A DNA stretch of 64,000 bases, from NCBI RefSeq assembly GCF_004766125.1, contig NZ_SJSA01000001.1, positions 1,302,001-1,366,000 of the forward strand. Direction: 5' to 3'. Each line of letters starts with the position of its first letter. Position 1 is the first letter of the stretch. The notes below the pieces were generated by a model. That model was not told where the DNA came from. It did not search any database and worked only from the letters and a program-made list of their open reading frames with translations. The DNA comes from Duncaniella freteri. GTDB taxonomy: Bacteria > Bacteroidota > Bacteroidia > Bacteroidales > Muribaculaceae. This document shows, piece by piece, positions 1-8,940 of the stretch. The position numbers and the translations under genes were made by a program.

Positions 1-231
1 TTTCGGAATGTAAAGTTAGTCAAAAGCCGTGGTTGTCATGCTTTTTGCATGTAACGTGATGTGGGCTTTTTTGTGTTCGGTTGTGCGATTTTGTCGCAAA
101 AAGATACAATAATGTATCATCCCGCATGTTTGATGGTGCCGGGAGGCGTTTAGGCATAAAAATGCGACACTGGCAGGCCCTGTTGTCGGGGCCGGTCGGT
201 GTCGCCTGGGCGGGGTGCTGTCAGATGTGTG
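1..231. other. Left-edge intergenic region
   Basis: No coding region can be supported here. It is the downstream side of recA, which is transcribed toward lower coordinates. The sequence TAACTTTA on the minus strand near positions 11-18 is close to the Bacteroidetes -7 box, so another leftward gene may begin beyond the window edge; this is a weak inference. Confidence 0.4.
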
Positions 232-1458
232 TCAGATGTCCTCCTCTATGGAGAAATCATCGGGCAGATCAAGATCGTCAGTGCCGGGGAGAGTGCCGTC
301 GGCTATATCGGCGATGTCGGCTATCTCCTCAGCCTCCTCAGCCTTGGATCCTTTTGCCGATGACTTCTTCTGGTCCTTTTCGGATGATGATTTCTTGGCG
401 GGCTTGCTGGTGGCGGCGTTGCGCAGAGCCTCGTTGATCTTCTCCTCAAGCTCGGAGGCGAGTTCGGGGTTGTCCATTATCATGCGTTTTGCCTGGTCCC
501 TGCCCTGGGCTATCTTGGAGCCGTTGTAGCTGAACCATGAACCGCTCTTCTGTATGATGCCGTACTCCACACCGAGGTCGATTATCTCGCCGCTGCGGGA
601 TATTCCCTCTCCGAACATGATGTCAAACTCGGCACGCTTGAAGGGGGGAGCCACCTTGTTCTTCACCACCTTTACCTTGGTGAGCTTTCCGAGGATGTCG
701 TCGCCGTCCTTGATGGATGTGGAGGGGCGGATGTCGATGCGCACGGATGCATAGAATTTCAGCGCGTTGCCACCTGTGGTGGTTTCCGAGGGTCCGAACA
801 TCACGCCTATCTTCTCGCGGAGCTGGTTGATGAAGATGCAGCAGGTGTTGGTGCGCGATATGGTGGCAGTGAGTTTGCGCATCGCCTGCGACATGAGGCG
901 AGCCTGCACTCCCACGTTCTTGTCGCCCATATCGCCGTCGATTTCGCTCTTGGGGGTGAGGGCGGCCACCGAGTCGACTACAAGGATGTCGATGGCTGAA
1001 GAGCGTATGAGCTGTTCGGCGATCTCAAGTGCCTGTTCGCCGTTGTCGGGCTGGGCCATGAGCAGGTTGTTGACGTCGACACCGAGTTTCTCGGCGTAGA
1101 AACGGTCGAAAGCGTGTTCCGCATCGATTATCGCCGCTATGCCTCCGGCTTTCTGAGCCTCGGCTATGGCGTGGATGGCGAGGGTGGTCTTTCCCGATGA
1201 CTCCGGGCCGTATATCTCGATGATTCTGCCGCGGGGGTAGCCTCCTACGCCGAGGGCGTAGTTGAGTCCTATCGAGCCTGAGGGTATCACTTCCACATCC
1301 TCGATCTGCTCGTCACCGAGTTTCATTATGGCACCGCGGCCAAAGTTCTTTTCGATGTTTCCCATCGCTTGGGCAAGGGCGTTGAGCTTTGCCTTTACAG
1401 GATCGGTCTCTTTCTCCTTGTCCTTTGCCCCTTTTACGGTGGTCTCTTTCTTTGCCAT
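232..1458 (-). CDS. recA: Recombinase RecA
   Basis: This 408-residue protein is the strand-exchange ATPase of homologous recombination and SOS induction. The Walker A motif GPESSGKT lies at residues 84-91 and the Walker B segment ILVVDS near 158-163. The L2 DNA-binding loop region ahead of [16 protein letters not shown] is also present. The protein is longer than the usual 350 residues because of a C-terminal tail rich in Lys/Ser and then Glu/Asp, which ends in [12 protein letters not shown] and contains a short repeated IAD unit. Acidic RecA tails are known to modulate DNA binding. The ATG start fits the family N-terminus. The gene appears monocistronic and has a Bacteroidetes-type -7 box 50 bases upstream. 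Confidence 0.98.
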   Translation of the reverse strand: MAKKETTVKGAKDKEKETDPVKAKLNALAQAMGNIEKNFGRGAIMKLGDEQIEDVEVIPSGSIGLNYALGVGGYPRGRIIEIYGPESSGKTTLAIHAIAEAQKAGGIAAIIDAEHAFDRFYAEKLGVDVNNLLMAQPDNGEQALEIAEQLIRSSAIDILVVDSVAALTPKSEIDGDMGDKNVGVQARLMSQAMRKLTATISRTNTCCIFINQLREKIGVMFGPSETTTGGNALKFYASVRIDIRPSTSIKDGDDILGKLTKVKVVKNKVAPPFKRAEFDIMFGEGISRSGEIIDLGVEYGIIQKSGSWFSYNGSKIAQGRDQAKRMIMDNPELASELEEKINEALRNAATSKPAKKSSSEKDQKKSSAKGSKAEEAEEIADIADIADGTLPGTDDLDLPDDFSIEEDI

Positions 1459-1508
1459 TATATTTCGTGTTATTATGATTATGCTTCTTATGATATCTGA
1501 TTACAGTG

Positions 1509-1516
1509 CAAAGATA
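1509..1516 (-). promoter_or_regulatory. Probable -7 promoter box of recA
   Basis: On the minus strand the sequence reads TATCTTTG, a perfect match to the Bacteroidetes -7 consensus TAnnTTTG, 51 bases upstream of the recA ATG. A TTTG at 1534-1531 lies only 14 bases upstream, closer than the usual 19-21, so the -33 element is uncertain. The rest of the gap 1459-1770 shows no gene. Confidence 0.5.
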
Positions 1517-1770
1517 ATGCCGCAGGGCGGCAAAGAGATTGCACATCGGTGTTAAAAATGCTTAAGCCCGGATGGGGCTGAAAAATTTCGGAAAAATTTT
1601 CATATGCCGTGAACCATTCTTGCGGAGATGCGTTTTAACAGTACATAGCAAAATTACTTTTTCCATTGCAAGAAATGTGATAATGATTGGTTTATTATCT
1701 AAGCGGGAGGACGATGTGATATCATCTTCCCGTTTGGTCTATATATATACCGGGATTCTTGTCAGGACAT

Positions 1771-2535
1771 TTATTGTCCCCGTTCCCTTTTGAGCTTCTG
1801 GGCCGCGCGGTAAGCGAGATATTCGCTCACATACGATTCGCGTGCTATCTCCCTTCCGATTTTCCCTTCAAGGATGCCTCCGTGGTTGATGAATATGTCC
1901 CAGAATGCCTTTAGCCCATGAGCCACAGGCGACAGCAACGGTATCTCATCGGGGGCTGCGGCAAGCACTCTCGCTTTGATTCCGGCGTGGTTGCGCACTA
2001 CTTTCCTGTACTGTTCCGGCGTGTCGCAGCGGTAATGCAGTATGTCGCCGTCAAGCAGCTCGGGGCGCACGGAGTCGCGGAATATCACCTTTTCGGCTAC
2101 GTCGCGAAGGTTCCATGTGGCATAACGCTTGTCAAAGAGGCGTATCTGACAGTCGGGATACCATCCGCAGTGCTTCACAGGGTATCCGCAATAGAAGTTC
2201 AGGCGGGATATGCTGTATACCCTGTGCTCGAACCCTTTTTCCTTGAGAGCGAGTATGCTTTCGCGCAGGGCCGGCGACAGCACTTCGTCGGCATCAATCG
2301 AAAGGACATGCTGATGGGAGGTGAGCGATGTGGCGTACTGACGTTGTGCGCCGAATCCGTCAAACTGGCGCATGGTGACACGGCATCCGTATTGCCGGCA
2401 TATCTCGACCGTGCGGTCGGTCGAGCCTGAATCGACCACAATAATCTCCTCGGCGATGTCTCGCAATGATTCAAGGCACGCCGCTATGCGGTGCTCTTCG
2501 TTGAGGGCTAAGATTGTGGCGGATATTTTTTCCAT
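1771..2535 (-). CDS. Family 2 glycosyltransferase, LPS-core (WaaE/KdtX) type
   Basis: A 254-residue GT-A fold glycosyltransferase. It opens with the GT2 signature ISATILALNEEHRIAACLES, followed by IVVDSGSTDRT and the metal-binding D-x-D region in LSIDADEVLSP (near residues 78-88). The later residues NFYCGYPVKHCGWYPD and the C-terminal KAFWDIFINHGGILEGK resemble the WaaE/KdtX family, which adds a hexose to the LPS inner core in Proteobacteria. The acceptor in this organism is unknown. There is no membrane segment, so it is probably a cytoplasmic or peripheral enzyme. It stands alone behind its own promoter. Confidence 0.85.
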   Translation of the reverse strand: MEKISATILALNEEHRIAACLESLRDIAEEIIVVDSGSTDRTVEICRQYGCRVTMRQFDGFGAQRQYATSLTSHQHVLSIDADEVLSPALRESILALKEKGFEHRVYSISRLNFYCGYPVKHCGWYPDCQIRLFDKRYATWNLRDVAEKVIFRDSVRPELLDGDILHYRCDTPEQYRKVVRNHAGIKARVLAAAPDEIPLLSPVAHGLKAFWDIFINHGGILEGKIGREIARESYVSEYLAYRAAQKLKRERGQ

Positions 2536-2559
2536 TTTTAGGGGTTCTCTTGGAGGTTA

Positions 2560-2590
2560 CAAATATAGTGCTTTTTGTTTTCAGCGACAA
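2560..2590 (-). promoter_or_regulatory. Promoter of the glycosyltransferase gene
   Basis: Read on the minus strand, a -33 TTG (2590-2588) is followed after 20 bases by TATATTTG (2567-2560), matching the Bacteroidetes sigma-ABfr consensus in sequence and spacing. Transcription would start about 20 bases upstream of the ATG at 2535. Confidence 0.65.
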
Positions 2591-2765
2591 TTATTTGTTA
2601 AAGAAATTGGGGCGGTGAGCGGACGTTGTGATTGGCAAAAGTATGCTCAGATGGCTTGTGGAGGGTCTGAAATATGGATAAATGTGATGATTTTCGCTTT
2701 AATTAACAGATTTTAACTTAAACTCATGTGGCAGGGATACGATAAAATATCTACCTTTGTGCTAC

Positions 2766-2884
2766 AATTACATTAAGTACTTAAATTACCGTCAGTCGCA
2801 TATAGCTACTATCATTAAGTTTAAAGTCAACAAAAAGTTAGGTTAAAGCATGTGGGCAGCTGTGAAGCTCCCCACATTTTTTTT
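2766..2884 (+). ncRNA. Candidate small non-coding RNA, about 119 nt
   Basis: A plus-strand -7 box TACCTTTG lies at 2752-2759. A clean intrinsic terminator ends at 2884, consisting of 12-base arms at 2850-2861 and 2866-2877 with one mismatch, a GTGA tetraloop and eight T residues. No open reading frame of note lies between them and no plus-strand gene is nearby, so the terminator must end some other plus-strand transcript. The candidate carries a 12-base palindrome TTAAGTACTTAA at 2773-2784. The -33 element is poor. I do not recognise the RNA family; a regulatory sRNA is an inference. Confidence 0.45.
2850..2884 (+). terminator. Rho-independent terminator of the candidate sRNA
   Basis: The stem ATGTGGGCAGCT / AGCTCCCCACAT has one C-C mismatch and a GTGA loop, and T8 follows on the plus strand only. 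On the minus strand no T run follows, so it does not serve the M16 peptidase gene. Confidence 0.7.
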
Positions 2885-2943
2885 ATGCCCGTATTTCAGG
2901 CTTGAGATTGTATGGTAACCGGTATTTTATTATTCACTATGAA

Positions 2944-4173
2944 CTATTGAGGCAGATATATGAGTGTGCATGCGTGTGACGGATTGATTATTGATTCCGT
3001 GGCCGATGCCACATCGGCAGTAGTCACCGAGCGGTAGGCTGCCACGCGGCTGTTGATGTCCTCGCCGTGCATTTCCGATAGGGCAAGCTCCTGGGCGCGT
3101 GTGAGATATGACAGCATTGAGAACTGATGGTTGCTCTCGTAGCGGTTGACGGCGCGGGTGAGTTCGCGGTCGGTTATGCCGGTGCATTCCGAGGCTACCG
3201 TAGTGAGGATTGTGCGTGCTCGCTCCACCGACTTCTGTGACGCATCGGACAGGCGCGCACGCAGCATTAGGAACCCCGGTTCCTCGCTTCCGGCTATCGA
3301 GGCGTCCACCTCTGTGAACAGAGGGTCAGCCATAAGAAGCTGCCTGTAGTAGCGTGACGAGCGTCCCGAGGCAAGGATGTCGGTGAGGATATCGGCCTCG
3401 ATATAACCACGCTCGCCGTAGGCTGCCATAGGATAGGCTATCACTATCAATGGCTGTGGCACGGCACCTGTGACGGTGCACTCCCTCGGGCTGTCCGAAA
3501 TGGTTTCGGGCTGATAGAGGCGCGGTGATATGTCACGGCGCGGTATTGCTCCATACCATCGTTCCACAGCCTCGCGCGCCCGCTCCAATGTCACGTTGCC
3601 GCTTATGGCAAGCACAGCATTGTTGGGTGCGTAGTGGGTGTAGAAGAAGTGTTTCACATCCTCCATCGTCACACGTTCTATGTGGCTTATCTCTTTCCCT
3701 ATTGTGGGGTAGCGGTAAGGATGGGTGGTGTAGAGGAGTGAGCGCAGGCGGTGTGCCACATCGCCGTAGGGACGGTTCAGGTGGGTCTGCTTGAATTCTT
3801 CGATCACCACCGAGCGTTGCACCTCAAGTGAAGCGGGCGAGAAGGAGAGCCCGAGCATACGGTCGCTTTCAAGCCATAGAAGCGTCTCGAAGTTGGCAGC
3901 CGGGGCAACGTCGTAGAAATTGGTGAAATCGTTGGAGGTCCAGGCGTTGTTGGTGCCTCCGGCACGTTCGATTTCGGCATCGAAATCCGGTATGTTGACT
4001 GATCCGCCAAACATCAGGTGCTCGAAGAGGTGTGCGAGGCCTGTGAGTTCCGGAGATTCATCCCGAGAGCCGACATTGTATAGTGTATTGACTGCCACCA
4101 TGGCTGTTGACGGATCATAGTTGTGTATGACCCTCAGTCCGTTAGGCAGTGAGAATGTGGAGTATTCTATCAT
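2944..4173 (-). CDS. M16 family zinc metallopeptidase (pitrilysin/insulinase-like)
   Basis: A 409-residue protein with the inverted zinc motif HLFEH at residues 48-52, followed by the conserved LMFGG and, later, VIEEFKQTHLNRPYGD. This is a one-unit M16B-type processing peptidase or inactive-partner class. Because HxxEH is intact, catalysis is expected. The longer reading frame starts 30 residues upstream, but family members begin at MIEYSTFSLPNGLRV, so I choose the ATG at 4173. No clear signal peptide remains with this start, so the protein is probably cytoplasmic or periplasmic by an unrecognised route. It is divergently arranged with the histone-like gene. Confidence 0.9.
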   Translation of the reverse strand: MIEYSTFSLPNGLRVIHNYDPSTAMVAVNTLYNVGSRDESPELTGLAHLFEHLMFGGSVNIPDFDAEIERAGGTNNAWTSNDFTNFYDVAPAANFETLLWLESDRMLGLSFSPASLEVQRSVVIEEFKQTHLNRPYGDVAHRLRSLLYTTHPYRYPTIGKEISHIERVTMEDVKHFFYTHYAPNNAVLAISGNVTLERAREAVERWYGAIPRRDISPRLYQPETISDSPRECTVTGAVPQPLIVIAYPMAAYGERGYIEADILTDILASGRSSRYYRQLLMADPLFTEVDASIAGSEEPGFLMLRARLSDASQKSVERARTILTTVASECTGITDRELTRAVNRYESNHQFSMLSYLTRAQELALSEMHGEDINSRVAAYRSVTTADVASATESIINPSHACTLIYLPQ

Positions 4174-4193
4174 AAATCTGGCATTAGCAGGGT

Positions 4194-4201
4194 CAAAGTT
4201 A
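4194..4201 (-). promoter_or_regulatory. -7 box of the M16 peptidase gene
   Basis: The minus strand reads TAACTTTG, 20 bases upstream of the chosen ATG, matching TAnnTTTG. This position also argues for the shorter start, because the box lies inside the longer reading frame. No TTG was found at the usual -33 distance. Confidence 0.5.
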
Positions 4202-4262
4202 CGGTTTTTTGCCGAAAAATAATGTAAATAAGAGATTATGAGTACAAAAAAGGAGAAAAACA

Positions 4263-4294
4263 TTTGGAATGTGGGGCAAAAGTGTGTAAATTTG
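4263..4294 (+). promoter_or_regulatory. Promoter of the histone-like gene
   Basis: TTTG at 4263-4266 and TAAATTTG at 4287-4294 are separated by 20 bases, an almost ideal Bacteroidetes promoter. It predicts a short 5' leader of about 30 bases before the ATG at 4333. Confidence 0.75.
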
Positions 4295-4332
4295 CAAAAA
4301 TCATCACATTATATTTTAATCCTCACTTAGAC

Positions 4333-4506
4333 ATGAAAACTCTCGTAGAACAGATCAATGCCGGTTTCGAAGCGTTTGCCAAGGATGCAGCCGCTCAGGT
4401 AGAATCAGGTAACAAGGCAGCCGGAGCACGTGCACGCAAGGTGTCTCTGGAACTTGAGAAGCTCCTCAAGGAATTCCGCAAAAATTCTATTGCCGCTGCA
4501 AAATAA
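4333..4506 (+). CDS. Histone H1-like (Hc1-type) small basic protein
   Basis: A 57-residue protein starting MKTLVEQINAGFEAFAKDAA and ending in a Lys/Arg-rich helix (ARARKVSLELEKLLKEFRK). It closely resembles the small Hc1-like histone H1 proteins found throughout Bacteroidales. Those are thought to bind DNA or compact the nucleoid, although their role here is not proven. The reading frame extends 23 codons upstream, but that extension would overlap the promoter, so the internal ATG is the start. The gene is flanked by an ideal promoter and a very strong terminator, as expected for a highly expressed single gene. Confidence 0.9.
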   Translation: MKTLVEQINAGFEAFAKDAAAQVESGNKAAGARARKVSLELEKLLKEFRKNSIAAAK

Positions 4507-4549
4507 TTGCGACATCATAGGATTTGAGTGCTTCCCGGGAAGCCTCCAT

Positions 4550-4605
4550 CAACGAGAAACAATCAGAAAACTTTAGTGTTTTCCGGTTGTTTCTCGTTGT
4601 TTTTT
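4550..4605 (+). terminator. Strong intrinsic terminator after the histone-like gene
   Basis: Two 22-base arms (4550-4571 and 4578-4599) pair with two mismatches around a 6-base loop and are followed by six T residues. The site lies between convergent genes, so it may also limit readthrough into the terminase gene. Confidence 0.85.
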
Positions 4606-4624
4606 GTCATCAGGGCGGAGCCGT

Positions 4625-6466
4625 CTATTGGCTCATGAGGGCTATGAGGTCGGAATCGGAGAGGTCCGGACAGGCAGCGTGGGCTTCGGTGGCGTGTACC
4701 CAAAGGGCTATGGCGCGTGACATGAGGATATCGTCGTGACATCCCCGCCGGGCGGCATAACTGCCGTTGGAGAGAGCCTCGTATTGTAGCAGCTCGTCGC
4801 AGGCACCGTTGTCGTGTTCGATGTATCCCCCTTCCCTCACAAGGCGTATCAGGTGGGCTATCAGCGAGGCTTTGGTGCTTACGTTGGTATGGAATCCCGG
4901 AAGATTGTTGGCGCGGAAGTACATGTTGGGGTACTCGTCGGCAAGAGTGCGCAGTATGTATTGTCCGCTCCCTTCCGAGGAGGTCTCCCATGTGTTGCTC
5001 TCCACCACGAGCAGGGCTGTGTTGTACCATTTTGCCATGGCGGCTGCAATCCATGCCAGGAGATCGTGATCGATATGCCCCCTCCATTGGGCCGCCACCT
5101 CGGGCGGGGAGCCGCTGTCGGAGTGCCGGTCGAGAACTGTGATCACCGAATAGTCGGCATTGTGGGACCTGCCTCCTATATCGAGGCTGGCTATGTAGCT
5201 CGCGCCCTGTCGTGGCGGCACCCATATCGAGGCTTTGCCTTGTGGCGAGGGTGTGAAGTGCGGTTCGGAGATGTCGGATGGTATGCCTGTGCGCGAGCCT
5301 GCCACTTCGCCGGTCAGCGGGGTGAGCGAACAGCCTGTGTCGCGCAGGCGTTTCACATCGTCGGCTGAGAACACATTGGTCTCGGTGGATGTGAACGCCT
5401 CTTCGGCAGTCGACGGGAACTCCGCCATCATGGAGCGTCGGTCAAGATATTCCGACGCCTTTCTCCGGTACCATTTTATTGCCTCAAGGGTGCATCCGTG
5501 ATGCTCCCACAGCCCGCGTTCGTAGTCATTGAGCCCGGCATAGAACTTGTCAGGATCATCTACCGGCGAGGCGTACATGTCGATCTCATACCATGGCACG
5601 AAGAATGGAGCCTTGTCGCTCTTCCCCTCTGTGGCGCGCAGCCATTCGCGGTGGAAGAAGTTGCCCACTCCGTTGGCGGTGCTTTCGAGCACCACGCAGG
5701 TCATCGGCTTCATGGCTATACCGGACGACACCGAGCGTATCAGGTCGAGCGGATTGTGCTGGAGGGAGTCGCGCCAGAATGCCACCTCGCTCAGATGGGC
5801 CATCGAGCAGTCCATGCCGCGCGTCGACTCCTGGTTCTCGCTGGAACACACTGTGACACGGCATCCTCGCCCGGGGATATAGCGCGTGTTGCCCATGCGC
5901 TCGAACGGACGGAACTCAGGCTCGCACTCCTCCGTCCAGTATTCGGCAGGATAGTGCGACAGTATATGGCTGTACATGCCGCGTATGGTGCTTGATGTGT
6001 CCTTGACGTGGGCGCATATCAGCGAATGCCAGTTGCGCTGGTGTATGATCTGTATCCATGCGAAATACACCTGTATGAGCGTTGAGCCTCCCCATTGCCT
6101 GGCTTTTACCATGATGAGCCTTATGGGCATTCCGGCTGTGCGTTGCCCTTCGATGAGCGACAGCAGGCGTCGCTGCGGGCGGTTGAGTATGAACGGTATC
6201 GGGAGCTTGCTCTCCTTGTCGGTGATCTTTACGCATGTAGCCGCCCAGAATTCAAAATCGTGGCGGAAGCGCAGCATATTGAATTCGATTGTGGAGAGCG
6301 ATGGGGTGTAGGCGGGATCGCGGAGCATGCTTTCGGGGATATGGAGTGTGTGTATGCCGCGTGTCACCTGTTTCCGGCATGGGTCGTCGGGATTGCCTGT
6401 CAGTGGATCGTAACGCATTCTGCGTATGGTTTCGTGGCGTGAGCGGTTGATTGATTCTATTGTCAT
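4625..6466 (-). CDS. Orphan phage-type terminase large subunit
   Basis: A 613-residue protein starting MTIESINRSRHETIRRMRYD. The ATPase half has a terminase-style P-loop variant in VKARQWGGSTLIQVYFAW, where the usual GK is GG, and the segment MDCSMAHLSEVAFWRD, typical of the terminase Walker B/acidic region. The C-terminal half has an RNase H-like nuclease pattern: SLDIGGRSHNADYSVITVLD, then LLVVESNTWE, then GCHDDILMSRAIALW. The usual size of TerL is 450-650 residues, so it looks complete. The start overlaps the stop of the upstream gene by four bases (ATGA), so the two are co-transcribed. No portal, capsid or tail gene is nearby. A domesticated packaging motor or a prophage relic are both possible. 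Confidence 0.8.
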   Translation of the reverse strand: MTIESINRSRHETIRRMRYDPLTGNPDDPCRKQVTRGIHTLHIPESMLRDPAYTPSLSTIEFNMLRFRHDFEFWAATCVKITDKESKLPIPFILNRPQRRLLSLIEGQRTAGMPIRLIMVKARQWGGSTLIQVYFAWIQIIHQRNWHSLICAHVKDTSSTIRGMYSHILSHYPAEYWTEECEPEFRPFERMGNTRYIPGRGCRVTVCSSENQESTRGMDCSMAHLSEVAFWRDSLQHNPLDLIRSVSSGIAMKPMTCVVLESTANGVGNFFHREWLRATEGKSDKAPFFVPWYEIDMYASPVDDPDKFYAGLNDYERGLWEHHGCTLEAIKWYRRKASEYLDRRSMMAEFPSTAEEAFTSTETNVFSADDVKRLRDTGCSLTPLTGEVAGSRTGIPSDISEPHFTPSPQGKASIWVPPRQGASYIASLDIGGRSHNADYSVITVLDRHSDSGSPPEVAAQWRGHIDHDLLAWIAAAMAKWYNTALLVVESNTWETSSEGSGQYILRTLADEYPNMYFRANNLPGFHTNVSTKASLIAHLIRLVREGGYIEHDNGACDELLQYEALSNGSYAARRGCHDDILMSRAIALWVHATEAHAACPDLSDSDLIALMSQ

Positions 6467-8901
6467 GATGGCGTGTGTCTGATCCTTATGGTGTGAGGTG
6501 ATTCCGAGTTGATGTCGATGTCGAGGGTGAGATGATGGGAGTGCGGTATGCGGAGTGATCCGGTCAGCGGATGGCGCAGGGAGCCTCCGTTGATGGTGAG
6601 TGTCAGCAGGTGTGGCAAAGTGGCTGCTGACACTGGGGTGTCGGGCCTGTGATGGGATGCCGATAGCGATATGGTGCCCCGCATGCTTTCTCCGTATATG
6701 GGCAGATATAGCATTGCATGAGAGCCTGGGGCAAAGGTGTGCGGGAGGGTCACCGTGTATCTGGCGCGGCATACCGATGGCTCATCCTCCTTGGCAGTGT
6801 CAAGTAGCTCACCCTCGGAGGTGACGAGTATGAGCGACTGTAGTGAGGATAGCAGGGAGGACGCTCCTGATGATGAGCGTGTGTAGAGTGTTTTGCCGTC
6901 AAGGGTTGTGACAAGTGTCGGTTCATCTCCGTATGGCACTATCCATAGTTCTCCGCGGGAGTCGTCCCATCCGAGCATACCGGAGGGGCACTCTTCGAGT
7001 ATGGTCGAGGACTGGCGGGAGCCTGTTATGGCGATCAGCCTGTCGCCTGTTATCGCCGCTATGCCTCCGGGTATGGGTGTGGCGGCACGGTGATCGGTGA
7101 TCCCTCTGCTGTCGAGGAGGTTCATGTTGATGCGCGTGCGCCGGTCGGTGAGTGTCATGGATGATATGCCGCCGGTGCCGAGAGTGTAGAAGCGTGCTGC
7201 CGGCACTGTGAATGAGCTGCTGTGGCGCATCGATGGGAGCAGGCTGTGTATCACCGAGGCATCCCCCGCACTTACCGCAGTCGGTGTGAGAGGTGACGAT
7301 TCTGTGGTGATGGCTATCCCTGAGGGATAGCGACGGAGACTGGGCGAAGAGGGCGGACTGACGAATCCTTCGGTGTCGTCGGTGAATGTCACCGGGGCAA
7401 GTGTCGGCGAAAGGTAGTAGGCCCATCTGCCGCACGGCGATGGCGTTAGTGGCAGCGTCACGGAGCGTCTGCCGGCTATGAGGGTGATGAGGCGTGCGTC
7501 GGGGTTGGGATACACCAAGAGAGGTGAGAGTGATGTGACTGATTGCTTGTGTACTACCGTCTGGCTCACCACTGTGGAGCCGTCCTGCATGGTCACTTGC
7601 ACGGCAGTCGGTGTCGAGCTCTCCGAGGCGATGACTTTGGCCGACATTTCGGGGAGTGTGTAGCCGTCAAACGGTATTGCCGTGAGGTTGCCCCATGCGA
7701 TGAGGTCACCGCTGCGGGCTGTGCACCCGGCGGTGAATGTGTTGGGCGGACTGAGGCGTACCCTCATTATGCTGTCGGGGGTAGGTGGTGTCGAGGGAAT
7801 GGATATGATGGATTGCAGGCGCGCCATCTCTTCGGACGTGTCATCTTCCGCCGGAGAGCTGCGCAGGGTGGTGTCGGCATTGTCGATTATGGATGTGATG
7901 CAGCGGGTGAGCCTGCTCGACGAGGATCCTGGATCATCCAGGGGGTTGACCCCGGGCAGTGTATGGGTGAATGTGAGCTGTGTGGTGGAGCTTCCGGTAC
8001 GTGTGAATGTTCCTGGAAGTCCGGTGACAAGCGGATGCAGCTGGGGCGATACGAGCACCTCCACAGAACGTACCCTTGACAGCCATTCTGCATCGGGGGT
8101 GCGTGAATAGGTGATCCCCACTGTGTAGCCTGTGGCTGTGAGCCGTGCTCCTGACATTTGCCGGAATCCTTCGCCTGTGAGAAGTATGGAGGCGTGGGTG
8201 GCTTGCAGGCCGCTTTCGGGCGATATGAGCACAGGTGCGGAGGTGTATATCACATCTCCTCCGTCACCGATGAGACGGTAGCGTGCCACTACAGGTTGAA
8301 TGTAGCGGCGTTGCAGCCGGGCGAGGTCACAGAGCCTGAGATAAGCATCGCGCATACCCTTGTCGAGAGTGGTGCGGTCGGCATCGCAAAGGGTGCGGGA
8401 AGATGTGTCGTAGGAGCCTTTGAGCGTCACGGCAGGGATGTCGGCTGACACTGCGGTCATATCCTGCCTGGTGAGAGTGATGACGGTGCCGTTGAGGTGG
8501 CCTGCGGGAACGAGGGTGTCAAGAGGTATCAGCAATGGGGTGCCGCGGTGGCGCATCACTATGAGCGATCCGGCTGTGCGCGTCACTGTGGCTGGGGCTT
8601 CGTCAAGGCGGATAATGCTCTTTATCTCAGTGTCTGTGACAGCTTTGAGGTGACCATGATGATACATTATGATGCATCGTGTCCCGTCGTCGAGGGTGAT
8701 CAGTCCCCCTTTCACAGGTTCTGCTCCGGGCAGGGAGGATATGGTGGCGGGGCGGCTGACCCCCATGAGACCGCCTGTAGGGTCAGGGCGCAGATTGTGA
8801 CAGCGCAGCACCCGGCTGCGGTCATGCAGGGTGGATGAGAGTGGAAAAGGGATGACGGCACGGCTACCCTTTGGGCATGTGGGGTGACAGGAAGGAAACA
8901 T
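6463..8901 (-). CDS. Large unknown protein paired with the terminase
   Basis: An 812-residue protein if it begins at the ATG at 8901; a TTG 15 codons upstream is also open. I do not recognise a family. It is rich in Thr, Ser, Pro and Ile, has many short beta-type segments, and has no obvious transmembrane helix or catalytic motif. Segments such as RSVEVLVSPQLHPL, DGKTLYTRSSSG and SPLLVYPNPDARLITLIAGR suggest beta-propeller or stacked-beta modules, as in phage structural or host-interaction proteins. It is translationally coupled to the terminase by an ATGA overlap, which implies a shared function. A 15-base inverted repeat sits directly upstream of the ATG. Confidence 0.6.
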   Translation of the reverse strand: MFPSCHPTCPKGSRAVIPFPLSSTLHDRSRVLRCHNLRPDPTGGLMGVSRPATISSLPGAEPVKGGLITLDDGTRCIIMYHHGHLKAVTDTEIKSIIRLDEAPATVTRTAGSLIVMRHRGTPLLIPLDTLVPAGHLNGTVITLTRQDMTAVSADIPAVTLKGSYDTSSRTLCDADRTTLDKGMRDAYLRLCDLARLQRRYIQPVVARYRLIGDGGDVIYTSAPVLISPESGLQATHASILLTGEGFRQMSGARLTATGYTVGITYSRTPDAEWLSRVRSVEVLVSPQLHPLVTGLPGTFTRTGSSTTQLTFTHTLPGVNPLDDPGSSSSRLTRCITSIIDNADTTLRSSPAEDDTSEEMARLQSIISIPSTPPTPDSIMRVRLSPPNTFTAGCTARSGDLIAWGNLTAIPFDGYTLPEMSAKVIASESSTPTAVQVTMQDGSTVVSQTVVHKQSVTSLSPLLVYPNPDARLITLIAGRRSVTLPLTPSPCGRWAYYLSPTLAPVTFTDDTEGFVSPPSSPSLRRYPSGIAITTESSPLTPTAVSAGDASVIHSLLPSMRHSSSFTVPAARFYTLGTGGISSMTLTDRRTRINMNLLDSRGITDHRAATPIPGGIAAITGDRLIAITGSRQSSTILEECPSGMLGWDDSRGELWIVPYGDEPTLVTTLDGKTLYTRSSSGASSLLSSLQSLILVTSEGELLDTAKEDEPSVCRARYTVTLPHTFAPGSHAMLYLPIYGESMRGTISLSASHHRPDTPVSAATLPHLLTLTINGGSLRHPLTGSLRIPHSHHLTLDIDINSESPHTIRIRHTPS

Positions 8902-8903
8902 AA

Positions 8904-8940
8904 GGCTGCAATTTTGTGATGGAGCCACAAAATTACAGCC
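8904..8940 (-). promoter_or_regulatory. Inverted repeat next to the start codon of the terminase partner
   Basis: Arms of 15 bases at 8904-8918 and 8926-8940 match at 14 positions with a 7-base loop. In the minus-strand transcript this hairpin ends two bases before the ATG at 8901 and would cover the ribosome-binding region. It is not followed by a T run, so translational control or an operator is more likely than termination. Confidence 0.5.

Noticed and set aside
1..70. Possible AAAAGCC...GGGCTTTT hairpin at the left edge
   Set aside because: The loop is long and the pairing short; too weak to call a terminator.
5498..5995. Plus-strand frame inside the terminase gene
   Set aside because: Shadow frame without start context; the terminase motifs lie on the other strand.
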